A stretch of 64,000 nt of DNA, from the NCBI RefSeq assembly GCF_004006235.1, contig NZ_CP034753.1:1798001-1862000 (forward strand), given 5' to 3'. Positions within the stretch are counted from its first letter, which is position 1; every line of letters starts with the position of its first letter. The notes below the pieces were generated by a model, which was given only the letters and a program-made list of their open reading frames with translations, was not told where the DNA came from and did not search any database. Source of the stretch: Agromyces sp. LHK192 (GTDB taxonomy: Bacteria > Actinomycetota > Actinomycetes > Actinomycetales > Microbacteriaceae). Position numbers and translations under genes: made by a program. Shown in pieces: positions 44,559-53,496 of the stretch.

Positions 44559-45653
44559 TCATCCGAGTTCGGAGAGCCAGGCCGCGGCCTGCTGCTCCCA
44601 CTTCGCGTAGTGGTCGGGGTGTGCGCTGCGCTGCACGGCCTGCGCCGCCTGCGTGAGGCTCAGCGACTCCCAGCCGGGGACGTCGAGGAGCCCTGCCGTG
44701 AGCCCCGGGTTGGGGTTCGCCTCGCCGCCGTAGAAGGCGGTCGCCGCCCGGACGGGATCGAGGATCTGCTCCGGAGTTCCCCAGCCCTGGCTCGGTCGCT
44801 GCTGGAACAGGCCGAGCGAGTCCTGGTCGCCGTGGTGCAGGTTGCGCAGGCCCGACTCCTGTGCGGCTGCGGCGAGGGCGATGACGATGGCGCGATCGGG
44901 CGCGCCGACGGCCCGTCCCACGTCGACGATGACGCGCGCGTTCGCGCGCGTCTCGTGGGTCAACGGCATCGAGACGGATGCGACGAGCGCGACCTCCACC
45001 GGCGCCGCCGAGTCCGTGACCGGTGTCGGCGGGACGGGCGGCGCCTCCGCCGAGGCCGCCGGCGCGCCCGGGAGGACCAGCGGTTGACCGGGGAAGATCA
45101 GGCTGGACCGGCTCAGTCCGTTGACGCTGAGCAGGTCCTCCAGGCTCACCGAGTGCGTCTCGGCGATGCCGATGAGGGTGTCGCCCCGGACGACGGTGTA
45201 GCGGCTGATTCCGAGTTCGACGGGCGCGGGCGCGGGCGGGGCGGGGGCGCTCGCGGGCTCGGCCGGCGCTGCGGCGAGGATGAGGCGTTGGCCGGGGAAG
45301 ATCAGCGTCGACCAGCCGAGCCCGTTGCGGGCGAGCACCTCCGCGGTCGGGATGCCGTAGCGCTCCGCGATGCCGCTCACGGTGTCGCCCGCCGCGACGA
45401 CGTACTCGGTCGGCGCGATCGGCGTCGCACCCGCCTGGGCGGGCGAGGCCGCGGGTGCCGCGGTGCGCGCCGTGGCCTTCGGCTTCGGCTGCCGCTTGGG
45501 CGCCTGGGTCGTGTCGGCTTCAGCGGGGGCGGCCGAGCCGAGCGCGAGCGCGACCGTGCCGATGATGGCGGTCGGCACCGCCAGCAGCCGTCGGAGGACA
45601 CTGCCCCGACGTTCCGGTCGCGATCCGCCTCCGACCGCCTCTGCGTCGTACAT
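44559..45653 (-). CDS. Secreted LysM protein with lysozyme-like C-terminal domain
   Basis: 364 residues from an ATG with an AGGGGGA ribosome site. Signal peptide ~20-45 (LRRLLAVPTAIIGTVALALGSAAPAEA). LysM1 (~80-125, EYVVAAGDTVSGIAERYGIP), LysM2 (~148-193, RYTVVRGDTLIGIAETHSVS), both joined by Pro/Ala linkers. The C-terminal ~130 residues (APDRAIVIALAAAAQESGLRNLHHGDQDSLGLFQQRPSQGWG) resemble the hydrolase-like domain often seen in actinobacterial cell wall proteins. It sits between pknL and the Rv2175c-type gene, where mycobacteria have none. Confidence 0.88.
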   Translation of the reverse strand: MYDAEAVGGGSRPERRGSVLRRLLAVPTAIIGTVALALGSAAPAEADTTQAPKRQPKPKATARTAAPAASPAQAGATPIAPTEYVVAAGDTVSGIAERYGIPTAEVLARNGLGWSTLIFPGQRLILAAAPAEPASAPAPPAPAPVELGISRYTVVRGDTLIGIAETHSVSLEDLLSVNGLSRSSLIFPGQPLVLPGAPAASAEAPPVPPTPVTDSAAPVEVALVASVSMPLTHETRANARVIVDVGRAVGAPDRAIVIALAAAAQESGLRNLHHGDQDSLGLFQQRPSQGWGTPEQILDPVRAATAFYGGEANPNPGLTAGLLDVPGWESLSLTQAAQAVQRSAHPDHYAKWEQQAAAWLSELG

Positions 45654-45801
45654 GCGTTCCCCCTGAACGATCCCCCCGGATCGAGGCCACCGTCGCACGC
45701 GCCCCCGGCCGAGTCAACGACCCTCGCCGCGAGTCATCCGATGCGAGGTTCCGGCGCGTCGTCGGCTACCGTGCGCCCGCACCCCATGGCAGGCTTGACC
45801 C

Positions 45802-46143
45802 GTGACCGACGCCGCAGAGACCGACTGGCTGACCGTTCCCGACCTCGTCGAGCGCCTGGGCGAGAGCCCGAGCCGCATCCGCAAGTTGATCGACGAGCGA
45901 CACCTGCTCGCCACGCGCATCGACGGCGTGCTGAAGGTGCCCGCCGCCTTCCTGCGCGACGACGCCCCGCTCCCCGAGATCCACGGGACCGCGATGGTGC
46001 TCGCCGACGCCGGATTCACCGACCAGGAGGCGCTCGAGTGGCTGATCACCGCGGAGGACAGCCTGGGAACCACCCCGATCGCGGCGCTGCTCGCCGGGCG
46101 CAAATCCGAAGTGCGACGGGTCGCGCAGGCGCTCGCGCTGTAG
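45802..46143 (+). CDS. Rv2175c-type winged-helix DNA-binding protein
   Basis: 113 residues from a GTG; CAGGCT lies 6 nt upstream. N-terminal helix-turn-helix WLTVPDLVERLGESPSRIRKLIDERHLLATRIDG, then a C-terminal region ALEWLITAEDSLGTTPIAALLAGRKSEVRRVAQALAL that is the conserved end of the Rv2175c family. Known: Rv2175c is phosphorylated by PknL, which blocks its DNA binding. Candidate acceptor Thr residues are at 2, 7 and 11. Convergent with the prenyl synthase gene, 15 bp apart. Confidence 0.87.
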   Translation: MTDAAETDWLTVPDLVERLGESPSRIRKLIDERHLLATRIDGVLKVPAAFLRDDAPLPEIHGTAMVLADAGFTDQEALEWLITAEDSLGTTPIAALLAGRKSEVRRVAQALAL

Positions 46144-46158
46144 GGGACAGGCGGCGGC

Positions 46159-47256
46159 TCAGCTGATCCGTCGTGAGACGGCCTCGGCGAGTGCGCGCAG
46201 TTCAAACGTCGCGGCCGGGTCGAGCGGGGCGCCCTCCAGCGCGGACGTCGCGGCGGCCAGGTGCCCGGCGATCAGGGACTCGACGTCGTCGACCGCACCC
46301 GACCGCCGGATCGACGACTGCAGGTCGGAGATCTGCTCGGCGGTGAGCAGGGGGTCGCCCAGCAGTTCGTCGAGGCGGACGCGTTCGCCGGGCGCGAGAC
46401 GCTCGCGGGCGATGGCGATCAGCATGGTGCGCTTGCCCTCGCGCAGGTCGTCCCCGGCGGGCTTGCCCGTGACCTCCGGGTCGCCGAACACGCCCAGCAG
46501 GTCGTCGCGAAGCTGGTAGGCGATGCCCAGCGGCAGCCCGTATGCGCGCAGCGCGTCGAGTTGCGCGGGGGCGGCGCTCGCGATGGCCGCCCCCAACGCG
46601 AGCGGGGCCTCGACCGAGTACTTCGCAGCCTTGTACACGATCACGCGTTCGGCGCGCGACCGCTGCTCGCTATCGGGGCGGGTGAGCCACGCCCGTTCCT
46701 CGAGGATGTCCAGGTACTGTCCGGCGGTGACCTCCGTGCGCATGCGCATGAACTCGGCTCTGGCCGCGCGCACGGTCGTCCGCTCCTCGAGCAGGTCGAG
46801 TCCCTCGTCGAGGAGCTCGTCGCTCCAGCCGAGCAGCAGGTCGCCCAGGAGGATCGCGGCGGCGCGACCGTACTCGCCGGCGTCGCCGGTCCATCCCGAC
46901 GTGGCGTGCAGGCTCTCGAAGAGCCGGTGGGCGCTCGGTGCGCCGCGTCGGGTGTCGGAATTGTCGATGAGGTCGTCGTGTACCAGTGCGGCGGCGTGGA
47001 ACAGCTCGAGTGCGGCCGCCGCGGCGATGATCGGATCCCTCTCGGCGGCCAGGTCGTCGCCGCCGGGTGCGACCGCCGCCCATCCCCAGTAGCAGAAGCG
47101 CGCCCTGAAGCGTTTGCCGCCGCTGAGAAATCGCTTCGAGAATGCGTCGAGCGGTCCCAAGTCGGCGCTGATGGAGCGGAGAATCGTAGAGCGGTCGGCG
47201 AGGAAGTCCTCGATGCGATGGTGAACGAGGTCGACGAGCTCGGAACCGTGTGCCAC
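46159..47256 (-). CDS. Polyprenyl diphosphate synthase (trans-isoprenyl)
   Basis: 365 residues from a GTG 6 nt after TAGGCT. The first Asp-rich motif is DDLIDNSD (DDxxD) and the second DDLLGVFGD (DDxxD); GGKRFRA is the substrate motif. Family marks match the IdsA2/GrcC type geranylgeranyl diphosphate synthases. It extends allylic diphosphates with isopentenyl diphosphate. In mycobacteria idsA2 occupies the same slot beside Rv2175c. Confidence 0.92.
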   Translation of the reverse strand: MAHGSELVDLVHHRIEDFLADRSTILRSISADLGPLDAFSKRFLSGGKRFRARFCYWGWAAVAPGGDDLAAERDPIIAAAAALELFHAAALVHDDLIDNSDTRRGAPSAHRLFESLHATSGWTGDAGEYGRAAAILLGDLLLGWSDELLDEGLDLLEERTTVRAARAEFMRMRTEVTAGQYLDILEERAWLTRPDSEQRSRAERVIVYKAAKYSVEAPLALGAAIASAAPAQLDALRAYGLPLGIAYQLRDDLLGVFGDPEVTGKPAGDDLREGKRTMLIAIARERLAPGERVRLDELLGDPLLTAEQISDLQSSIRRSGAVDDVESLIAGHLAAATSALEGAPLDPAATFELRALAEAVSRRIS

Positions 47257-47262
47257 CCGCCT

Positions 47263-47268
47263 AGCCTA
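47263..47268 (-). promoter_or_regulatory. Leaderless -10 element (TAGGCT) of the polyprenyl synthase gene
   Basis: TAGGCT on the minus strand, 6 nt before the GTG at 47256. The divergent DUF3040 gene has its own TAGAAT (47286-47291) on the plus strand. Confidence 0.5.
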
Positions 47269-47331
47269 CCGACGGCGCGCGGGGCTAGAATGTCAAGACC
47301 ACGCGTCGATCCCGGACCTGAGGGGAATGAG

Positions 47332-47712
47332 ATGCCGCTTTCAGAGCAGGAGCAACGTCTTCTCGACGAGATGGAGCGCAACCTCTATCGCAACGACGCC
47401 GACTTCGTCGCCGCGGTCAGCGGGCGAGGACGCCCGAACTACCGATCCATCGTGCTCGGCGTCCTGCTCGCGGTCGTCGGCATCGGCGGGCTCATCGCCG
47501 GCGTCGCGCTCCAACTGCTCGTCGTCGGCATCATCGGGTTCGCCGTCATGTTCGTCGGCGTCCTGCTGGCGATCACGCCGTCGAAGCGCGGGGCCACCGC
47601 CGCGCAGGCCGGACCTGCCGCTCGTCCCGCCACATCGCGGGGGGCTGAGCACTCCGGCTTCATGGACCGCCTGAACGAGCGCTGGGATCGCCGGCAGGAC
47701 GGCAGCGACTAG
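47332..47712 (+). CDS. DUF3040 membrane protein
   Basis: 126 residues. MPLSEQEQRLLDEMERNLYRNDADFV is the family's N-terminal motif, followed by two membrane helices (~41-60 and 63-82) and a polar tail (FMDRLNERWDRR). The family is actinobacterial and uncharacterised; Rv2169c takes this place upstream of mraZ in M. tuberculosis. The ATG has GAGGGG 6-7 nt upstream; a TAGAAT -10 gives a leadered message. Confidence 0.9.
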   Translation: MPLSEQEQRLLDEMERNLYRNDADFVAAVSGRGRPNYRSIVLGVLLAVVGIGGLIAGVALQLLVVGIIGFAVMFVGVLLAITPSKRGATAAQAGPAARPATSRGAEHSGFMDRLNERWDRRQDGSD

Positions 47713-47736
47713 CCGCACTCCACTTCGCACCACCCC

Positions 47737-47767
47737 ACGGGCCGATCGATCTCGATCGGCCCGTTTT
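47737..47767 (+). terminator. Intrinsic terminator before the dcw cluster
   Basis: ACGGGCCGATCG pairs with CGATCGGCCCGT over a 4-nt loop and runs into TTTT, the only hairpin in this window with a proper T-tract. It isolates the dcw operon from upstream transcription. Confidence 0.85.
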
Positions 47768-47944
47768 CGTGCGTCAGGTGCAGCGGACGCGCCTCTGCGG
47801 AGCCCCGTACGCGGCATCCGTATGGCGATGAGGCGCCCCGTTGCGGAATTTCCCTCCACTGCGATCCACCCTGGGAGATCGGCGGAATTGCGCGGGAATC
47901 AGGGCTGCCCCTGACCTCCGGGGACCTCCGACACGCAAGAATCG

Positions 47945-47976
47945 TTGGTGTTGTGGATGAGAGTGGAGTAAAGTGG
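47945..47976 (+). promoter_or_regulatory. mraZ promoter with MraZ-type direct repeats
   Basis: TGTGG (47952-47956), AGTGG (47962-47966) and AGTGG (47972-47976) repeat every 10 bp, the arrangement MraZ binds upstream of its own operon in other bacteria. A -10 TAAAGT (47969-47974) with TTGGTG 18 bp upstream lies within the repeats, so binding would repress. Confidence 0.7.
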
Positions 47977-48016
47977 TGTCACCTGGATCCCGGCCGGAGG
48001 AAAAGGGGGCGATGCA

Positions 48017-48448
48017 GTGTTCCTTGGTACGTACGAGCCCAAACTCGACGAGAAGGGCCGCATCATTCTTCCGGCCAAGTTCAGGGAGGAGCTGTCGAAC
48101 GGCCTCGTTCTCACACGTGGGCAGGAGCACTGCATCTACGTGTTCAGCGCGAGGGAGTTCGAGAGCATGAACGAGAAGATCCGCCAGGCCCCAGTGACGA
48201 GCAAGCAAGCGCGCGACTACATGCGCGTCTTCCTCTCGGGGGCGTCCGCGGAGACCCCCGACAAGCAGAACCGGATCACCATTCCTGCCTCGCTCCGCGG
48301 TTACGCGGGGCTCGACCGGGACCTCGCGGTCATCGGCGCAGGCAGCCGGGTGGAGATCTGGGATGCGCAGGCGTGGCACACGTACCTCGCCGAGCAGGAG
48401 GCGGCCTTCGCGGATACGGCGGAGGAGGTGATCCCGGGTCTCTTCTGA
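48017..48448 (+). CDS. mraZ: Transcriptional regulator MraZ
   Basis: 143 residues from a GTG. Two AbrB-like halves are visible: [25 protein letters not shown] and [26 protein letters not shown], each with the conserved D-x-K-x-R motif. MraZ forms a ring and represses the dcw promoter by binding repeated boxes, present here just upstream. It heads the dcw cluster. Confidence 0.96.
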   Translation: MFLGTYEPKLDEKGRIILPAKFREELSNGLVLTRGQEHCIYVFSAREFESMNEKIRQAPVTSKQARDYMRVFLSGASAETPDKQNRITIPASLRGYAGLDRDLAVIGAGSRVEIWDAQAWHTYLAEQEAAFADTAEEVIPGLF

Positions 48449-48547
48449 CTCGGATTGCGACTCCCAGCCGTACGCGCCTGACGCACTTCCCCGCGACAGG
48501 ACGAACGGATGGGGATCGGAATTCGGGTCAGAGGTCCCGAACGCACT

Positions 48548-49501
48548 ATGGACATCGAACGCATTCACACTCCCGTCATGCTCGAGCGAACGCTCGAGTT
48601 GCTGGCGCCGGCCGTCTCCGGTGAGGGCGCGGTCCTCGTCGACGCGACGCTCGGCATGGGCGGTCACACCGGCGCGCTGCTGGAACGCTTCCCGCGGCTG
48701 ACCGTGATCGGCCTCGACCGCGACACGGATGCGCTGGCCATCGCGCGCGAGCGGCTCGCGCGTTTCGGCGACCGGGCACGATTCGTCCACACCGTCTACG
48801 ACGGCATCGGGCGGGCCGTGCGGTCCCAGGGATTCCACGAGGTCCAGGGCGTCCTGTTCGACCTCGGCGTCTCCTCGCTGCAGCTCGATCGGGCCGAGCG
48901 CGGATTCGCGTACGCGAAGGACGCACCGCTCGACATGCGGATGGACGCGACGCGCGGGCGCACGGCCGCAGACGTCCTCGCCGAGGCCGACGAGGACCAG
49001 TTGCGCCGGATCTTCCTCGACTACGGCGAGGAGAAGCTGGCGGCGAGGTATGCGCGGGCGATCGTCCGCGCGCGGGCCGAGCGGCCGATCCTGAGGTCGG
49101 CCGAGCTCGTCGAGATCATCGACCGGGCGACGCCTGCCGCCCTCCAGCGGGCGGGGCATCCGGCGAAGCGGGTGTTCCAGGCACTGCGCATCGAGGTCAA
49201 CGAAGAGCTGTCCGTGCTCGAGCGTGCGGTTCCTGCGGCACTCGACGTGCTCGCCATCGGCGGCCGCACCGTCGTGCTGTCGTACCAGTCGCTCGAGGAC
49301 CGCATCGTGAAGCGGGTGCTGCAGGCGGCGTCGAGCTCGACGGCCCCTGCCGGACTGCCCATGGAACTGCCGGAGCACCGCCCGCAGTTCAAGCTGCTGG
49401 TCCGAGGCGCGGAACTCGCGAGCGAGTCCGAGCAGGCGGAGAACCCGCGTGCGAAGCCGGTGCGGTTGCGAGCCGCGGAACGCGTGAGGAGGTCGTCATG
49501 A
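48548..49501 (+). CDS. rsmH: 16S rRNA m4C1402 methyltransferase
   Basis: 317 residues starting [19 protein letters not shown]; an in-frame ATG at 48509 would add 13 residues with no homology. The SAM site [39 protein letters not shown] and [14 protein letters not shown] are the family signatures. It methylates N4 of C1402 in 16S rRNA. Formerly mraW. Overlaps ftsL by 4 bp. Confidence 0.95.
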   Translation: MDIERIHTPVMLERTLELLAPAVSGEGAVLVDATLGMGGHTGALLERFPRLTVIGLDRDTDALAIARERLARFGDRARFVHTVYDGIGRAVRSQGFHEVQGVLFDLGVSSLQLDRAERGFAYAKDAPLDMRMDATRGRTAADVLAEADEDQLRRIFLDYGEEKLAARYARAIVRARAERPILRSAELVEIIDRATPAALQRAGHPAKRVFQALRIEVNEELSVLERAVPAALDVLAIGGRTVVLSYQSLEDRIVKRVLQAASSSTAPAGLPMELPEHRPQFKLLVRGAELASESEQAENPRAKPVRLRAAERVRRSS

Positions 49502-50085
49502 CCGCTGCCCTGCCGACCGGGACCCTGCCCGCACCGCGTCGCCGCGACGAGCAGCGACCGGAGCGTCGCCTCCGCCCCGCGCCCGAGCCCGACACCCGTC
49601 GGCCCCGCCTCGCGTACGCCGTCGTCGCGGTCGCGAGCATCGCCGTCATCGTTGTGGCACGCCTCGTCCTCTCCTTCGCGATGACCGAGGGCGCGTACGA
49701 GATCGACGGCTACGAGCTGCAGAAGATCGAACTGGCGCGCGAACAGCAGAAGCTCCGCGAGCAGATCGACGCACTCGAGTCGCCGCAGTCGATCGCGGCG
49801 CAGGCAGAAGCGCTCGGCATGGTCCCGCAATCGGCGCCGGTCTACCTCCGCCTGTCGGACGGCGCCGTGCTCGGCCAGCCGACGGCGGCGGCGGGCGGCG
49901 GTGTCGCGACCTCGTCGCTCGTGCCGAACGCGCTGATCGACGACGTGCCGAGCGCGGAGGCACCGGCGACCGGGGCGGCGGGGGAGACTGACGCAGCAGG
50001 CCCGGGCGCCGGGGGAGCGGCGGCCCCGGCGGACGGCGCGGCGGTCGCACCGGCCGTGGGCCTTCCGACACCGGCCACGCACTGA
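49498..50085 (+). CDS. ftsL: FtsL-like division protein
   Basis: 195 residues, bitopic: a ~37-residue basic cytoplasmic part, one helix (~39-62, [21 protein letters not shown]), then a coiled-coil stretch [24 protein letters not shown]. The Ala/Gly/Pro-rich last 80 residues are low complexity. Known role: scaffold with DivIC/FtsB for FtsQ and FtsI/FtsW. Position between rsmH and ftsI defines it; sequence conservation alone would be weak. Confidence 0.85.
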   Translation: MTAALPTGTLPAPRRRDEQRPERRLRPAPEPDTRRPRLAYAVVAVASIAVIVVARLVLSFAMTEGAYEIDGYELQKIELAREQQKLREQIDALESPQSIAAQAEALGMVPQSAPVYLRLSDGAVLGQPTAAAGGGVATSSLVPNALIDDVPSAEAPATGAAGETDAAGPGAGGAAAPADGAAVAPAVGLPTPATH

Positions 50086-50117
50086 ACCCGAACCACGACG
50101 ACGGAGGAACCACCAGG

Positions 50118-51929
50118 ATGCGACGGACGAGCACGCACCCCATGCGCCGGGTCGTCGCGGCCGGGGTCGTGCTCGTCACCGTCGTCGGGGTGTTCATCAC
50201 GCGGCTCGTGGACATCCAGGTCGTCCGTGCGGACGAGTACAACGCGGCCGCGGACGCGGTGCGTTCGAGGGAGGTCGCCGTGTTCGGCTCGCGCGGCGAC
50301 ATCGTCGACGCGAACGGCGTGGTGCTCGCCGACTCGGTCATGCGGTACGACATCGTGATCTCGCCCAAGCAGGCGAGGTCCGCCCCGTTCCAGCGCGAGA
50401 TCGAGGACCCGGCCGATCCGACGAAGAGGACGTCGGTCGACGTCCCGATCGAGCAGGCTGCAGCCGAGGTCGCCGGCCTGCTCGGGATGACGGCCGAGCA
50501 GGTGCTGCAGGTCGTCGACGACGCCCTCGCCGCCGACCCCGACTCCGACTACGCATACCTTTCGAAGCTGGTCGACACCGAGACCTACGAGGCCGTCGAT
50601 GCGCTCGACATCGCCTGGGTCTACGCGGAGGCGCATCCGAGCAGGCGGTATCCCAACGGCGCGGTCGCGGGCAACCTGGTCGGGTTCTCCGACCCCGACG
50701 GCGCACCTCAGGCAGGGCTCGAACTGTCGGAGGACGCGTGCCTCGCAGGTCGGGATGGAGCGGTCTCCACGCTCCGCAGCCTCGAGGACTGGATCACGAT
50801 CCCCGGCAGCGAGCGGGTGATCGAGCAGGCCGAGGACGGCGGCACGCTGCACCTGACCATCGACTCCGACCTGCAGTTCGCGGTCCAGCGGATCGCGGCC
50901 GCGCAGGTGCAGGCGCTCGGCGCCAAATGGGCGACGGTCACGGTGATGGAAGCCAAGACCGGTCGGTTGCTGGCGGTCGCCGACGTGCCGACGGTCGACC
51001 CGAACGAGCCGAGCGACGTGGCGGCCGAGGATCGCGGCTCCAGGGCGTTCACGGCCCCGTTCGAGCCCGGGTCGACGTTCAAGGCGATCACCTCGGCATC
51101 CGTCATCGATGCCGGTCAGGGCGACCCGCTGAGCCGCATCACCGCGCCGTACCGCATCAGGCCCGACGGCGCGGACATCAACGATTCGTCGGTCCACGAC
51201 GACCTGCCGCTGACGATGACGGGGATGATGATCGAGTCGTCCAACACCGGGATGTCGCTGTTCGGCGAGCGCGTCCCCGATGCACAGCGGTACCAGGACA
51301 TGCTCGACTTCGGCTTCGGCGTCGAATCCGAGGTCGGCTTTCCCGCCGAGGCGTCCGGCGACCTGCACGGCGGTCCCGATCTCTGGGGCGTGGAGGCGCA
51401 GACCAGGTATGCGACCATGTTCGGCCAGGGCATGACGGTCACCGCGGTCCAGCTCGCCAGCGCGTACCAGACGATCGCGAATGGCGGGGTCCGGATGCCG
51501 GTGACCCTCGTCGACCACTGCACCACGCCCGACGGCGAGGTGACCGAACGTGCCTCGACCAAGGGGCGCCAGGTGGTGTCGGAGCAGGCGGCCGACCAGG
51601 TGACCCAGATGCTCGAGATGGTCTACCAGGACGGCTGGTTGGCCGACGAGTGGGAGATCCCGGGATACCGGGTCGCCGCGAAGACGGGAACCGCGCAGGT
51701 CTCCGACGGGTCGGGCGCCTACGGCAGCGGTTACCTGGTGTCCGTGGCCGGCTTCGCGCCGGCCGACGATCCCGAGTACGTCGTTTCGGTCAGCATCATG
51801 GATCCCGTTAAGATGAACTCGTCCGCCGCATCCGCCCCCGTCTTCCGAGACGTGATGAGCCAGGTGCTGAAGAAGTATCGGACCGCTCCATCCGGCGCCC
51901 CGGCGCCCGAACTGCCAGCAACCTGGTGA
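50118..51929 (+). CDS. ftsI: Septal penicillin-binding protein 3 (FtsI/PbpB)
   Basis: 603 residues; one N-terminal membrane helix (~13-34), a pedestal domain, and the transpeptidase domain with STFK at 319-322 (nucleophilic Ser319), SSN at 374-376 and KTGTAQ at 522-527. It cross-links septal peptidoglycan with FtsW. GGAGG precedes the ATG. The C-terminus ends without PASTA repeats. Confidence 0.95.
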   Translation: MRRTSTHPMRRVVAAGVVLVTVVGVFITRLVDIQVVRADEYNAAADAVRSREVAVFGSRGDIVDANGVVLADSVMRYDIVISPKQARSAPFQREIEDPADPTKRTSVDVPIEQAAAEVAGLLGMTAEQVLQVVDDALAADPDSDYAYLSKLVDTETYEAVDALDIAWVYAEAHPSRRYPNGAVAGNLVGFSDPDGAPQAGLELSEDACLAGRDGAVSTLRSLEDWITIPGSERVIEQAEDGGTLHLTIDSDLQFAVQRIAAAQVQALGAKWATVTVMEAKTGRLLAVADVPTVDPNEPSDVAAEDRGSRAFTAPFEPGSTFKAITSASVIDAGQGDPLSRITAPYRIRPDGADINDSSVHDDLPLTMTGMMIESSNTGMSLFGERVPDAQRYQDMLDFGFGVESEVGFPAEASGDLHGGPDLWGVEAQTRYATMFGQGMTVTAVQLASAYQTIANGGVRMPVTLVDHCTTPDGEVTERASTKGRQVVSEQAADQVTQMLEMVYQDGWLADEWEIPGYRVAAKTGTAQVSDGSGAYGSGYLVSVAGFAPADDPEYVVSVSIMDPVKMNSSAASAPVFRDVMSQVLKKYRTAPSGAPAPELPATW

Positions 51930-51942
51930 GAAAGTTGGGTTC

Positions 51943-53496
51943 GTGACCGGAACGCCCCACGCGGCTCTCCGGCCGCGGCATCCGATCCCGAGGTCGCTGC
52001 GCGGACTCGCCGACGCGTTCGCGTTCGACGTCCGCGGCGAACTCGGCGACCTCGAGGTGTCCGGCGTCAGCCTGTCGTCGAAGGCCGTCGAACCCGGCGA
52101 CCTGTACGTCGGCGTGCCCGGTCGGAACGTGCACGGCGCGCGGTTCGCCGCCGATGCCCGCGAGGCGGGCGCCGTCGCCGTGCTCACCGACGACGACGGC
52201 GCACGCATCGTCGCGCAGACCGCGCCGGGCCTTCCCGTGCTCGTCGTCCACGACGCGCGCGCCGCCCTCGGCGAGGTCGCCGCGTGGATCCACCGGACCT
52301 CCGAGCATCCCGCCACGCTCTTCGCCGTCACCGGCACCAACGGCAAGACCAGCGTCGTCTACCTGCTGTACGGGATCCTCCGCCAGCTCGGCGTGATCGC
52401 GGGGCTCACCTCGACCGCCGAGCGTCGGATCGGCGACGAGGCCGTCACCAGTTCGCTCACCACGCCCGAGGCGAGCGAACTGCACGCGCTCCTCGCCCGG
52501 ATGCGGGAGGTCGACGTCGCCGCGGTGGGCGTCGAGGTCTCCGCCCAGGCCCTCACCCGGCACCGGGTCGACGGCATCGTGTTCGACATCGCCGGGTTCA
52601 CCAACCTCACCCACGACCACCTCGACGACTACGAGTCGATGGAGGAGTACTACCTCGCGAAGCGCCGGCTCTTCCAGCCGGATCGGGTCCGCCGAGCCGT
52701 CGTCACCGTGGATTCCGAGTGGGGCCGACGGCTCGCCGCCGAGAGCGGCGTCCCGGTCACGACGCTGACGTCCGTCGAAGGCGTCGAAGCGGACTGGCGC
52801 CTGTCGGTCGGGGAGGCCACCGCGACCCACACCGACTTCGTGCTCGAGGGCCCCGACGGGGTCAGCATCGCGTCGAGCGTTCCGCTGCTCGGCTGGTACA
52901 TGGCCGCGAACGCGGCGCTGGCGATCGTCATGCTCGTCGAGTCGGGCGTCGATGCCCGCCGAATCCGTGACGCGCTCGAACGCGACGGGGGTGTCCGGGC
53001 GTACATCCCCGGTCGCGCTGAACGGGTCTCGGGGGAACGCGGACCCGTCGTGTACGTCGACTACGGCCACAGTCCCGACGCGTTCCTGCAGACCCTCGGT
53101 GCGATCCGCTCGTTCGTCGCGGGCCGCCTGATCATGCTGTTCGGCGCCGACGGCGACCGCGACACGACCAAGCGCGCGGAGATGGGCGCGATCGCCGCAC
53201 GCGGTGCGGACGTCGTCGTCATCACCGACTTCCACCCGCGCTCCGAGGACCCGGCCGCGATCCGCGCGGCGCTCATCTCGGGCGCCCGCGCAGCGGTGCC
53301 CGACGCGGAGATCCACGAAGTGCCCGACCCGCGAGCGGCCTTCCGCGCCGCACTCGCGCTCGCCCAGGACGGCGACGCGATCCTGTACGCCGGCCCAGGC
53401 CATGAGGACTACCACGAGGTCAATGGAGTGAAGATCCCCTACTCGGCACGAGACGACGCCCGACTGGCGCTCCGCGAAGCGGGGTGGCTCGAATGA
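51943..53496 (+). CDS. murE: UDP-MurNAc-tripeptide synthetase (MurE)
   Basis: 517 residues from a GTG. GTNGKTSVVYL at 131-141 is the ATP loop; VEVSAQALTRHRVDGIVFDIAGFTNLTHDHLDDY and VYVDYGHSPDAF are typical MurE blocks. The amino-acid specificity motif, DNPR in meso-diaminopimelate enzymes, reads DFHPR at 429-433. That suggests a different third residue in the stem peptide, consistent with B-type murein of Microbacteriaceae (for example L-diaminobutyrate, ornithine or lysine); the actual substrate is not deducible. Overlaps murF by 4 bp. Confidence 0.94.
   Translation: MTGTPHAALRPRHPIPRSLRGLADAFAFDVRGELGDLEVSGVSLSSKAVEPGDLYVGVPGRNVHGARFAADAREAGAVAVLTDDDGARIVAQTAPGLPVLVVHDARAALGEVAAWIHRTSEHPATLFAVTGTNGKTSVVYLLYGILRQLGVIAGLTSTAERRIGDEAVTSSLTTPEASELHALLARMREVDVAAVGVEVSAQALTRHRVDGIVFDIAGFTNLTHDHLDDYESMEEYYLAKRRLFQPDRVRRAVVTVDSEWGRRLAAESGVPVTTLTSVEGVEADWRLSVGEATATHTDFVLEGPDGVSIASSVPLLGWYMAANAALAIVMLVESGVDARRIRDALERDGGVRAYIPGRAERVSGERGPVVYVDYGHSPDAFLQTLGAIRSFVAGRLIMLFGADGDRDTTKRAEMGAIAARGADVVVITDFHPRSEDPAAIRAALISGARAAVPDAEIHEVPDPRAAFRAALALAQDGDAILYAGPGHEDYHEVNGVKIPYSARDDARLALREAGWLE

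Larger units (their letters stand above)
47713..48016 (+). other. 304-bp intergenic region before the dcw cluster
   Basis: Holds the terminator of the DUF3040 gene (47737-47767), then ~180 bp in which I see no gene or convincing element, and finally the mraZ promoter and MraZ-type repeats (47945-47976). A modest GGGCTGCCCC-type hairpin potential near 47910-47935 has no clear meaning. Confidence 0.6.
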
